This document shows positions 54,834-64,000 of a stretch of 64,000 nt of DNA, in pieces. This DNA comes from Anaspis maculata (Eukaryota > Arthropoda > Insecta > Coleoptera > Scraptiidae): assembly GCA_949128115.1 (NCBI GenBank), contig OX421962.1, positions 8,464,262-8,528,261 on the forward strand, given 5' to 3'. Below the pieces are notes generated by a model. The model made no database searches, was not told where the DNA came from, and saw nothing but the letters and a program-made list of their open reading frames with translations. The stretch's first letter is position 1. Every line of letters starts with the position of its first letter. The position numbers and the translations under genes are program-made.

Positions 54834-55486
54834 ATTATCAACTATTGATAATGGATTTAATATGTTTTATGATGATTTGGCAGAATCATCTATAGCCAGC
54901 AATAATGCATAAAATTACCTATAAAAACTAATTTAGATCATATTATTCATAGCATCATAGCTAATATTCTATCGTTACCACTCAATGATCGAATTGCTTA
55001 TTATTATTCACGTTTCTTATTGATAAAACATCATCAAACTGATGTTTTGTAATTATAACCAAATATTAAATAACAGGAAACAAGGTATTTCAACTCTATC
55101 AAAACAATCCGCTTGGTGGATGCAAATGAATATTTATTAAGCCGTATTTAAATAAGGCATTTGTTAACAATAAACGAGTCTGTGTTTTCCATAATAAATA
55201 TTCGAAATCTTTTCTCTCAGTGTGGCGCATGAAATATGCTTATATCTGTCTCTTATTTGCTTAGTTCGTGTCCTTTTTCTCTCTTCTACGTAAACTGGAA
55301 AGGTCTATTGTTATCAGGAGAAGCATTCTAAGGTCATTCAACATTCAAACACACAAGCCAACGTCAAGATCACGGCCTATACGCTCAATCAATGATGACG
55401 TAGGTTGGTGTAGGTCACGGCAACCATGACCATGGCAACCAATGGATTCAAACCCGGACTACAACAAAAAATTGAAGTAAGTAAGT
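54834..55486. other. AT-rich intergenic DNA
   Basis: No supported gene or repeat copy; long AT-rich stretch with ATTATTCATAGCATCATAG-type words, then TGACGTAGGTTGGTGTAGGTC near 55395. Confidence 0.45.
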
Positions 55487-55531
55487 ACCGTATGATCAAA
55501 AACTTTCCCCCTCTAGGCAGGCTGTTAGTGA
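55487..55531 (+). mobile_element. Half copy of the AGGCTGTG hairpin element
   Basis: GTACCGTATGATCAAAAACT then TCTAGGCAGGCTGTTAG equals the left arm of the hairpin at 35758-35881; the right arm is missing, replaced by unrelated DNA from about 55532. Confidence 0.7.
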
Positions 55532-55734
55532 TGTGAAAAAAGGAAGGATTCGTTCCTAAGTAATCGTTACTTGTCGTGTACTTGTTGGAACGAATTCTGA
55601 CTTTGAAAAGTATTCGTTCTTTTTCAGTTTCGTTACTGGCAAGTTATGCGGAGTTGGAGCTATAGCCATTCTCATTTGCCTGGGGTCCTCGGAGCACACC
55701 CGTCAAACAATTTGCGTCTGTGACTCCTCGACAG

Positions 55735-56125
55735 ACGCATGCGTTCAGACCCTAGTATCCGCCATGCTGACGCATGTGTCTGGATAGTGCATGCGTCCAC
55801 ACTGTAGACACATGCGTCCAAACGCGGCGTCTGTCAAAAAGGCTCATGCATCTAACACAATATGGTCTGAACAACGAACGCATTCGTCCAGACCCTTGTG
55901 CCTTCCAGACGGGCGCTTGTGTACACTTACCAATGTGTCCATATTACAGACGTATGCGTCCAGACGCTTTTGTCCGCTGAGCTGACGCATGTGACTGACG
56001 ATGCATGCGTCCACAGTGTAGGCACAGGCGTCGAAACGCATGCGTCTGTCAAAAAGACTCACGCGACTAACACAATGCGTCTGAACAACAGACGCATTCG
56101 TCCAGACCCTGGTGATCCAGCCGCC
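55735..56125 (+). repeat. GCATGCGTC-rich tandem repeat, two units of about 214 bp
   Basis: Blocks GCATGCGTCCACACTGTAG (55789) and GCATGCGTCCACAGTGTAG (56003) start matching halves; each continues through GGCGTC/AACGCATGCGTCTGTCAAAAA-like, CTAACACAAT and GACGCATTCGTCCAGACCC blocks. Half-palindromic (ACGCATGCGT) words are scattered through both. The right unit abuts the truncated retrotransposon pol. Plus and minus ORFs here are by-products of the repeat. Confidence 0.8.
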
Positions 56126-57519
56126 CTGGAGACTGCGTATTGAGCTCTTTTCCTTTTTTTATATCTCACATCGATGTCATACTTTTGGATTTGCATCAAC
56201 ATTCTTTGTAGACGCGCCGGACATTTATTCAGTGGTTTTTTAAATATCGTTATTAACAGCTGGTGATCGGTTTCAACAATGACTTTCTTGCCAAATATGT
56301 ATTTGTGGAATTTAATCAATCCATAGCAAATTGCTAGAAGCTCTTTTTCTATCTGTGCGTATCGTTGTTCCGTTTCTGATAATGCTCTGGACAAGTATGC
56401 ACATGGTAAATTATTTTGTAGCATCACAGCTCCTAGTCCTGCCTTTGAGCTATTCACAGAGATCGTTGTTTCTTTATTTATGTCAAAGAACTGTAGAACC
56501 GGACTGTTGACTAACTTCTTCTTTAAGTTTGCAAATGCATTTTTATGTGAGCTATTCCAGTTGAACTGCACGTCTTTTTTAATTAACTCTCTCAGAGGCT
56601 CTGTGTTGTTTGAGAAGCCTGGAATGAATTTGCTTACGTAGGTTAACATACCTAGTATTCTCTGTATTCCTTTTTTATCTGTCGGTTTGGGCATGTCCAA
56701 AATGGCTTCAATTTTTGACTCATCAACAGCGACACCTTTTTCCGAGATTATATGCCCCATGCATCTGACTTCGGTTTGTTTTGATTTGCATTTCTTTAAA
56801 TTAAATTTTACACCGTTCTTGCGAGCGGATTTCAAATACTTTTTTGAGTCTTTCGTCATGCTCTTTTTCAGTTTTACCCCAGATAATCAAATCGTCTATG
56901 TATACTTCTACACCTTCTGTATCAAAAATGTTCTTAAACCTCGACTGAAAGACTTCTGGGGCTGATTTAATTCCATATGGAAGTCTGAGAAACTTATATC
57001 TGCCGAAAGGCGTACCAAAGGTAAATACATTTGCACTCTCTTCATCTAACTTGATGTGATGAAAACCACTTGTAGCATCGAGTGTGCTAAAATACGTGGC
57101 GCCAGATAATTTGGCTGTCATTTCATCTAATGTCGGTATGAATAGTCGGTATAGTGCTCTCTTTTGATTGCCTCGTTCAAATCTTTTGGGTCTAAACAAA
57201 TTCTTATTGTCCCGTTAGGTTTCCTCACTAGTACCAATGCGTTAACCCATTCTGACGGAACTTCAACCTTTGTGACAATGCTTTGTCGTTTTAACTGATC
57301 TAGAGTCTCTTTTAATTTGTCTTTACTTGGTATCGGTACTAGTCTTGTTGCATTTATTACAGGTTTCGCATTTGGCTTCAGTTGAATATGATATACCCCT
57401 GATAAACAACCTACCCTTTTGAACAAATCTTCATTTGCTTCAATTAATTTCTGGATATCATTGTTGGTAACTGCATCAATTTTGTTCAATTCAATATCGC
57501 TGTTTAATGAAGCGTTCAC
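56122..57519 (-). pseudogene. Ty3/Gypsy retrotransposon pol relic (reverse transcriptase and RNase H), broken
   Basis: Minus strand, three overlapping frames: 57519-57127 holds the RT fingers (VPSEWVNALVLVRKPNGTIR then CLDPKDLN), 57199-56801 the palm (LSGATYFSTLDATSGFHHIK and the YIDD box), and 56859-56122 the connection and RNase H region (MGHIISEKGVAVDESKIEAI, AYLSRALSETEQRYAQIEKE, ETDHQLLITIF). Two frameshifts break the reading. The first RNase H aspartate, expected in a T-D-A-S motif, is Asn here (VNSSKAGLGAV). The DALSRA motif is altered to YAVSRA and the sequence then runs directly into the GCATGCGTC repeat, so integrase is absent. No protease or LTR is attached. An old, dead copy of an insect retroelement. 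Confidence 0.9.
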
Positions 57520-57754
57520 AAATACCTCCCGATACGAAGAAAATTTGACGGAGAAATGGGAGCGAATGACCGCAAGAAGGCAGAGTAAGAAAGAACATTC
57601 AACAACATACTTTCATGAGACAGTTGAATTGTGTCAGGAACTAAGACTGAGCTACAGAGAGATGAAGGAACAGGTTTCGACTGGATTGCAAAATCAGAAC
57701 TTAGCCTACAGCCTGATGGAAGAGAACCACTACGACACTGACCATCTACTCCAT

Positions 57755-58700
57755 GCACGAACCTGTAGTATAGCTGGACTGCTAATTCTCCAGATTCCCC
57801 AAACAAATTATGACCCCTCCCTTTGGAAGTCGCCATCTTATTATGCACCGGTACCCAAAAGGTTTGGTAGCGGCCTCGAAAGTGGCTTTCAATATTCAAC
57901 GGAGCAGTTTTTATGTATTGATGACTATGACTATATACTCTATTTTATGAATATATAATTTTAGTGTATATTGATATAATTTTAAGCTAAATTTGTTACC
58001 GATCTATGAAGAATTTGCAAGAGTTTACCGTTATAACATATAACGTTTGAGGTTCACTGGAATAATTTTCGCTCGGTGACAGTCGGTGCTTGGCTGTCAG
58101 TGCGTGCTTTTCACCTAGCCCCAAGTTCGGTACACCTGCCATTTACGCATGTGCGGGTTCCAAACGGTGCTTTCCATCTACGTGTTCCTACTCGGTTCTG
58201 CGCCGTTCATTGGATCACCTAAAATTTTGTGCCACACTATGGAACATGTGCCGTCTGGTGGTATTTGTACCGTCTAGGTGGAAAGCACCCAGCGCCACGC
58301 TATCTTGATCTGGGATAATATCTTGATTTCTGGTTTTGATTTCTGCGACTTGTACCTATATCCCGTTCACTTTTTATTCTCAATAGAATGACTTTTTGAA
58401 TGAAAAATAAAGTGACAAGCTGGGGGGCTATGGCTACGGCTGATGGCACCTGCAAAGTTTTGGATCGAAACTATCAGCGGCCGTCAGCCGTATCCTCCCA
58501 GCGCTCCAGCTTGTCACTTTATTTTTGCTCAAAAAAATCATTCTACTGAAAATATAAAGTGAACAGGATATACCAAGGTGAACTCGTAAAATCAGACCGT
58601 TGCCGTGGCAGGTGATGCCAACCGTTGAAAACCAAAACCCAACGTCAACATAATCCCATGGCGGCGCCCGCCTGGAGTCATTTCCCCCTCTGTTATCATC
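57755..58700 (+). mobile_element. 780-bp foldback element, copy 1, interrupted by a MITE
   Basis: Starts ACGAACCTGTAGTATAGCTG and runs through CCGCCATCTTATTATGCACC-like, AATATTCAACGGAGCAGTTT and TTTGAGGTTCACTGGAATAA blocks; a family 1 MITE (58101-58291) interrupts it. Near the right a hairpin is formed by ATTCTC...AGAATGACTTTTTG and its inverse around 58430. The right terminus runs into copy 2. Confidence 0.75.
58101..58291 (+). mobile_element. MITE family 1, full copy nested in a foldback element
   Basis: TGCGTGCTTTTCACCTAGCC to TCTAGGTGGAAAGCACCCA. In copy 2 of the host element the corresponding site reads GGCTGTCAGTGCCGCGATATC, without the insertion, so the host sequence CAGTGC / GCGCCACG flank shows the insertion point directly. 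Confidence 0.88.
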
Positions 58701-58707
58701 TGTCCAG

Positions 58708-59510
58708 CTTACGAACCTGTAGTATAGCTGGACTGCTAATTCCCCAGATTCCCCCAACAAATTATGACCCCTCCTCTGGAAGTCGCCATCTTATTATGCA
58801 CCGGTACATGATAGGTACCCAAAATGTTTGGTAGCGGCCTCGAGAGTGGCTTTCAATATTCAACGGAGCAGTTTTATGTATTGATGACTATGACTATATA
58901 CACTCTATTTTATAAATATATGATTTTAGTGTATATTAATGTAATTGTTAGCTAAATTTGTTACCGATCTGTGAAGATTTGCAAGAGTTTACCGTTATTA
59001 CATAGAACGTTTGAGGTTCACTGGAATGATTTTTGCTCGGTTACAGTTGGTGCTTGGCTGTCAGTGCCGCGATATCTTGATCTGGGATAATATCCTGATT
59101 TCTGGTTTTGATTTCTGCGGCTTGTACCTATATCCCGTTCACTTTTTATTTTCAGTAGAATGACTTTTTGTATCAAAAATAAAGTGACAAGATGGGGGGC
59201 TACGGCTACAGCTGATGGCACCTGCAAAGTTTTGGATCGAAACTATATCAGCGGCCGTTAGCCGTATCCTCCTAGCGCTCCAGCTTGTCACTTTATTTTT
59301 GCTCCAAAAAGTCATTCTACTGAAAATAAAAAGTGAACAGGATATACCCAGGTAAACTCGTAGAATCAGACCGTTGCCGTGGCAGGTGATGCCAACTCTT
59401 GAAAACAAAAACCCAACGTTCACATAATCTCATGGAAGCGCCCGCCTGGCGTCATTTCCCCCTTTGTTATCATCAGTCCAGCTATATTACAGGTTCGTGG
59501 TCGAGCTATA
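58708..59510 (+). mobile_element. 780-bp foldback element, copy 2
   Basis: Uninterrupted tandem copy of the element at 57755. Ends: ACGAACCTGTAGTATAGCTG on the left and, inverted, CAGCTATATTACAGGTTCGT near 59476-59496. The inner hairpin pairs CCGTTCACTTTTTATTTTCA (59131) with TGAAAATAAAAAGTGAACAG (59322). A further inverted end (AGCTATACTACAGGTTCGTG) follows at about 59503-59523. Confidence 0.8.
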
Positions 59511-59639
59511 CTACAGGTTCGTGACTCCATGACATGATTGCATTTGAACGGCTAGATGGAATGCGACCGATAAAGAAGAACGAAGACAGCTGACAACGAA
59601 AAGGTAGTTAGTCGGAGAGATGAAACGGGACGACGTCAA

Positions 59640-60297
59640 GAGAGTTGCGAGACCAAAAGGCAAGTGCTTCGATTGCAAGGCTGAAGGGCACTTAGCTAGG
59701 TAGATTTTGTTCTAAGAAAAGCGTCTTCAGGTGCTATGCATGTCAGGAAGAGGGCCATAAATCAACGGATTGTTCTAGAAAGAAAACTGCACCGAAGCCA
59801 TTGGGAACGTCTACGCCGAAGACAACTACTCACAACGTGCTGCACGTGGAAGCCATGAGTACGACACTAGGTGACCATCTGCAGAAGACTGTTAGGCTCA
59901 ACGGACAGGACTTGTCAGCACTCATAGACACAGGGAGTGGTGTGTCCACCATTCGAGCGAGCGCGGTGTTGAATGGACCTTTTGAGGTGTTTGACCACGG
60001 AGAGTTGTACGGTTTTGGATGAGACTATCCGGTGGTGGAGTCTTCGGAAGCGATCCTCGAAACGTTGGCAGTTGATGGCGTCGAGCTGGAAGGAGTTGTG
60101 TAGCACGTGGTGCCTGATTACGCACAGCCTTTTGAAGTGCTAGTCGGCAAGACTTTCACCGAATCATCCAAAATCGCTTACGTTCGTGTCGGGGATAAGT
60201 TGACCTTTGGATATCGCGATGAGGACCCTCTCAAAGACTTTGACGTTTGTGAGCCTGTTGCACAAAATATTACGGCCGCGGGAAATGTGACAGTTTG
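59640..60297 (+). pseudogene. Retroelement Gag zinc-knuckle and aspartic protease relic
   Basis: Plus strand. A first knuckle (CFDCKAEGHLAR) is followed by stop codons; a second (CYACQEEGHKSTDC, C-X2-C-X4-H-X4-C) is intact near 59735-59776. After a short linker comes an aspartic protease start, LSALIDTGSGVSTIRA (DTG at about 59927), and later VLVGKTFTESSKIAYVRVG. The reading is broken by TGA at 60020 and TAG near 60101 and ends at 60297 without reverse transcriptase. Opposite orientation to the pol relic at 56122-57519, so probably not the same insertion. Confidence 0.75.
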
Positions 60298-60795
60298 AAA
60301 AGACAGCATCATGTTAGTTAACAGAATGGCCGAATGTTAAAAATTTTAATTCGAAATTGCCGCCAAGCATGAGAGTAGGGGGAGACGGTTGATTGTTGAA
60401 AAAGAGGAGAGGACAAATGGCGGTGACGGTGGTTGCATGTAGAAGGAAAAAAATCTGAGTAAAGATGTCTGAAAAGCCTGAAGTTTTTTGATCCTGACTT
60501 CCCTGAGAAAGAAAATAGTTAACTAAACTCAATTCTCGTTTTTTCTTTCGGAGAATTAAAGTACCTACTTATTTTTTGATGCTCTACTATCTCCTAGAAT
60601 ATTGGCAAAAAAGTGTAACACCCTGAAGGTATACAAAGAAAGGAAATAAAAAAATGTAGAATCAGAGGAACATGATTTTATGAAATAGTAACGTAGTAAC
60701 GATAAGTAAATGGAAACAAAAATAACTTTTGAACTTTTGATTGGGGACTTTCCCCCTCCAGCAATCAATCTACCTGCTCATCCTAATCTCCTCAT
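60298..60795. other. Intergenic DNA downstream of gene D
   Basis: No supported gene. AT-rich with TTTTCTTTCGGAGAATTAAA at about 60540; would hold the 3-prime UTR of gene D. No repeat copy recognised. Confidence 0.45.
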
Positions 60796-62473
60796 TCACA
60801 TCAGCATATGTTTATTCATCATGTGCTGTTTCAAACATGATTTGTGTTTAGATTGGTAGGAACAGTTTTTGCACTTGAACCAGATGATTTCTTCATTCGT
60901 AGCATGTAAGAACATGTGCATTTTCAAAGTTGTCTTTCTATTGGCTCGGTACGAACAATGGTTGCACTGAAACCAGTTGATTGCTTCATTTGAAGCATGT
61001 TTCAACATGTGTATTTTCAAGTAAGACTTTTTCTTAGCTCGGTAAGAACAATGGTTGCACTGGAACCAGTTGATTTCCTCGTCCGTAGCGTGTTTCAACA
61101 TGTGGTCTTTCAACACTGACTTTTTCTTAGCTCGATAAGGACAATGGTTGCACTGAAAGCAGTTGATTTCTTCATCCGTGGTGCGCAGAGTAGAATGTTT
61201 ATTTGTCACGTGCATTCTCAAATCTGGCTCATAATTGGTTTGGTACGAACAAATATTGCACTGGAACCAGTTGATTTTCCCATTTGGAACGTGTTTCAAC
61301 ATATTGTGCCTTTTCAATGCCGCATTTCGTTTAGCTCGGTACGAACAATGGTTGCACTGAAACCAACTGATTTGATCGCTCGTAGTGTGTCTGAATAACA
61401 TATGCCTTTTTATATCCTGTTTTTCTCTGGCTCGGTACGAGCAATGGTTGCACTGGAGCCATTTGATTTCACTCTTGGCATGTCGTCTGAAAATGTGCAT
61501 AGTCAAGCTATGTTTTCGTATAGCTCGGAACGAACAATCGTTGCACTGAAACCAGTTGATTTCTTCATCGGTAGTTCTGCCCATGGTATGTTTATATGTT
61601 TTTATGTGCCGTATCAAATGTGTCTTCTGTTTAGCCCGGTACGAACAATGGTTGCAGTGGAACCAGTCGATCGCTTCATCGGCAGCATGCTGCAAGACGT
61701 GCGTTTTCAATTCCGATTTATGTTTGGCTCGGTACGAACAATCTTTGCAATGGAACCAGTCGATTTCATCATCAGTAGCATGTCTATCTATCACGTGTCG
61801 TTTCACATTCGACTTTTGTTTAGTTCGGTATGAACAGTGGTTGCACTGGAACCAGGTGATTTCTTCACTTGGATCATGCGTCGACATGTTCGATTTTATC
61901 GCTCCAACCTCGGCTCCAACATCTCTTACGGTTCTTTTTGCCACAGTCGCATTCAATTCTGGCGATTCCATGCCTTCACCTTCGTCTGCGATTTCTTGTG
62001 GCTTCCCCGTCGGCTGCTTTCCACACAAATCATCATGCTTCACAAGAGATAAACTCGAATCCGATTTGTATCTGCAGAAACCACACGGATATCTTTCAGT
62101 TTCTTCACAAAACGTCCCATTTTCGTGGTTCCCTGTTGCCAGATTATGTACTTGTTTGCAATGTTCGAACAATTCGAACTGATAGTAGCTCTTGTAGCCG
62201 CAGCAGATGCAAGGGAACTGTTGTGGTTCGACAATGGCATGGAACAGTTCAGCTGCATAAACATTCTTGTGATTCCTCTGGATGTGGTGGTTGAGTTGAA
62301 AGAGGGATTCAGTCCGGTGCAAACATTGCAAACAGTTGTACATGTTAACAATTTCAGGTTGTAGTTTTAGCCTGAAATAGCACAAAAATGGGGCTTGAGA
62401 CTTGATAGAAATGATCAAGGCACAATCAGTACAATCACTAGGTTCTCAATAGTAGGTACCTAGGTACTTACAT
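60796..62473 (-). CDS. C2H2 zinc-finger protein D, 525 residues, two exons, initiator codon split by the intron
   Basis: Minus strand. Exon 1 ends CAAAAAT at 62472; a 100-base intron (GTAAGT...TATTTCAG) follows; exon 2 is 62371-60796. The protein begins MLKLQPEIVN. Three N-terminal fingers (CLQCLHRTESLFQLNHH, CICCGYKSYYQFELFEH, CGFCRYKSDSSLSLVKH...C), a linker with GMESPELN, then eleven array fingers. Two linkers are longer than usual (MGRTTDEEIN and STLRTTDEEIN). The product ends abruptly in NKHMLM: a two-base AT insertion (CATATGCT where the array has CATGCT) puts a TGA in frame; without it the peptide would read on through ADVNEEIR to a TAG. Same strand as C, about 8.3 kb away. Confidence 0.82.
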
Positions 62474-63788
62474 TTTTGACGATGAAGAGGTAGGTATAAC
62501 AAATCAGGAAGTAATTTCTGCGATACAAGAGACGATACGCCTTCCTGGTTGTATGAGAAGGATGAGGGAGAATTGATGGGATTTTGGACGACGATGCGAC
62601 GCTTTTGAGGCAACCAGCTAAGAACAAGCTTGAAGAGAAGCGCAAGCAATGGGCTTGGTGTTTGCTACAGCTTACAAAAAAAAGTCTAGCTGACAAGGTG
62701 ACAGCAGCTGACAGGCTCTTATGAACCAGCCACCTTAGAACAGCCAATAAGCGATGTAGCGCTTACGGCTAAAACTAAATCCGCGGCCAAATAAGCTGCG
62801 GCTGAACCCACCCTAAACGAATGTAGTTTCTCGAAGACATTGTAGCTCAGGTGAGTTATGGAAGTCAGGTTTGACGTTAGTGCATCGTTGATGTCTGAAA
62901 GAAAAAGCTGACAATAATAAATGGCGAGGTGTGCGGTGTCGTGCATCAGCCTCGGCATCAGCATTCAAGTGGTCTAATTTATCGAATATAATGAATCTGA
63001 TCTCTACACATTACTATACAGGTACCTAAGTCGTGATTCTTCCAGTAATTACTTCGTATACCTAAGTACCTACATGAGAAACAAATTTCAAAATGACGTG
63101 GTTGATTACCCCTTTAGCTAGAAAGTCCATGGCATACGAGCTGAATAGCTCCTTGGAATGTCGACCCCAATGACAGATCTTATTAGCCTTCGAAAGAGAC
63201 ACATATGAATAAGATAACGCTACTACCCTTAAAAACCTTAAACTTCAAGTAGGTACGCTCTGATCATCCCCTTTTCGCTTTTCCCCTCTGACTCGAACCT
63301 AGGAAGGGAAAAGCGGAGTATTCCGGTTCGTGGTGGCAGCAAAAACACGTTACTCTTTCGTCATTAGCACCCCTATTCACCCCAGAGTTCACCCCTTCCG
63401 TCGTGAGATAATAACCTCGAGAAATCATAAAAATTTCTCCGTGAAGATCTTCAACTTTTTTTTCCAATTTGAGCGCCATATTTCAACTCTTTTCGTGAAA
63501 TTATTAGAAAAAAACAACAGGTAACGACTTTCTTAGGCACCTACACACGATCGTCTTATTATGAAAAACCAGGTCCTGAATTGCGGCAATGACCCCTTTA
63601 TCCAAGAAACGTTATCAAGTTCGTTTATCTTGATTGTTCCTAACGGAACATGTCCGTGGTCCGTGAATAGCTCGACACCTCGCTCGACACTCTCCCTTGA
63701 ACGACGTCGGCTAGTGCGACGATACTTTACGAAAGCTCCACGAAAATTGTAGAGGAACGTAAACATGATTTACCTCCAAGGATTGTTG
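62474..63788. other. Upstream region of gene D and intergenic DNA
   Basis: No supported gene. The promoter of gene D should lie at 62474-62760 (minus strand); the TTGAATYGCGCGCC block of genes B and C is not evident here. GTAGGTACCTAGGTACTTAC at about 62454-62471 overlaps the D splice donor. The rest is unassigned. Confidence 0.4.
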
Positions 63789-64000
63789 ATATGTATGTAG
63801 CGTGTTTCCACATGTGGACTTTCTGTTCTCAGTTGATGTCCTCATTCGTAGCATGTTTATTTTTCACGTGCCTCCTCAAATTTGACTTTTCTTTGGCTCG
63901 GTACGGACAATCGATGCACTGAAACCACGTAATTTCTTCATCCGTAGCATATGTGTGCTTATCACGTGCCGTCTCAAAGATGTCTTTCGTTTACCTCGGA
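63789..64000 (-). pseudogene. C2H2 zinc-finger gene E, 3-prime end only, decayed (runs off the right edge)
   Basis: Minus strand from the window edge: RGKRKTSLRRHVISTH, then after a two-base AT insertion (CATATGCT) ATDEEITWFQCIDCPYR and KSNLRRHVKNKHATNEDIN, ending at a TGA (63831-63829) where the array expects Trp. Beyond the stop, QKVHMWKHAT (about 63822-63793) is the tail of yet another finger whose middle is deleted. This is the fifth member of the cluster, in the orientation of C and D. More fingers and the N-terminus would lie to the right of the window. Confidence 0.78.

Noticed and set aside
55774..56143. Cys-rich ORFs in both strands near 55.8-56.1 kb
   Set aside because: Generated by repeated GCATGCGTC words; not conserved in frame between the two repeat units.

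Overview
This window looks like intron-rich, repeat-rich insect nuclear DNA. Evidence: one large gene has GT-AG introns from 55 to about 6,650 bases, transposon relics are dense, CAAAATG-type start contexts occur, and arrays of C2H2 zinc fingers are present. The frequent GTAGGTACCTA-type words and many foldback elements would fit a hemipteran such as a whitefly, but that is a guess; nothing here fixes the species. No bacterial signals (operons, ribosome binding sites, CRISPR) were seen.

Left part, 2.0-26.2 kb, minus strand: one gene that I identify as GAPVD1/RME-6, a RasGAP plus VPS9 endocytic regulator. Seven coding exons (26223-26110, 26054-25489, 18839-18650, 17207-16863, 16051-15817, 9221-8342, 2889-2007) join in perfect phase into 1,071 codons. 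The C-terminal part, including the VPS9 domain, lies beyond the left edge. Its introns hold two LTR-like copies, a 1.75-kb foldback, a foldback with tRNA-like promoter boxes, a 4.2-kb tandem array of about 218-bp units, and, on the same strand, a small two-exon gene (25156-24758) predicted to encode a secreted cysteine-rich protein of 104 residues.

Middle part, 26.2-41 kb: no convincing protein gene. It is a field of non-autonomous elements: long foldbacks at 27.8, 31.1, 32.8, 37.0 and 40.4 kb, a hairpin family built on an AGGCTGTG core, two MITE families with GTGCTTTCCA-like ends, and an element with repeated GATGGCAT words.

Right part, 41-64 kb: a cluster of five paralogous C2H2 zinc-finger genes (A and B on plus, C, D and edge fragment E on minus). 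Each complete copy has three N-terminal fingers, an acidic linker and 10-11 array fingers with a DEEINWFQC-type linker instead of TGEKP. In all four complete copies the first intron splits the initiator codon as AT|G. Four of the five have a frameshift or deletion in the last finger. Between them lie a dead Tc1/mariner transposase inside a foldback, a broken Ty3/Gypsy pol, a gag-protease relic and two tandem copies of a 780-bp foldback element.

Functionally the window joins a housekeeping endocytosis gene carrying repeat-loaded introns to a young, expanding and decaying family of putative DNA-binding proteins.
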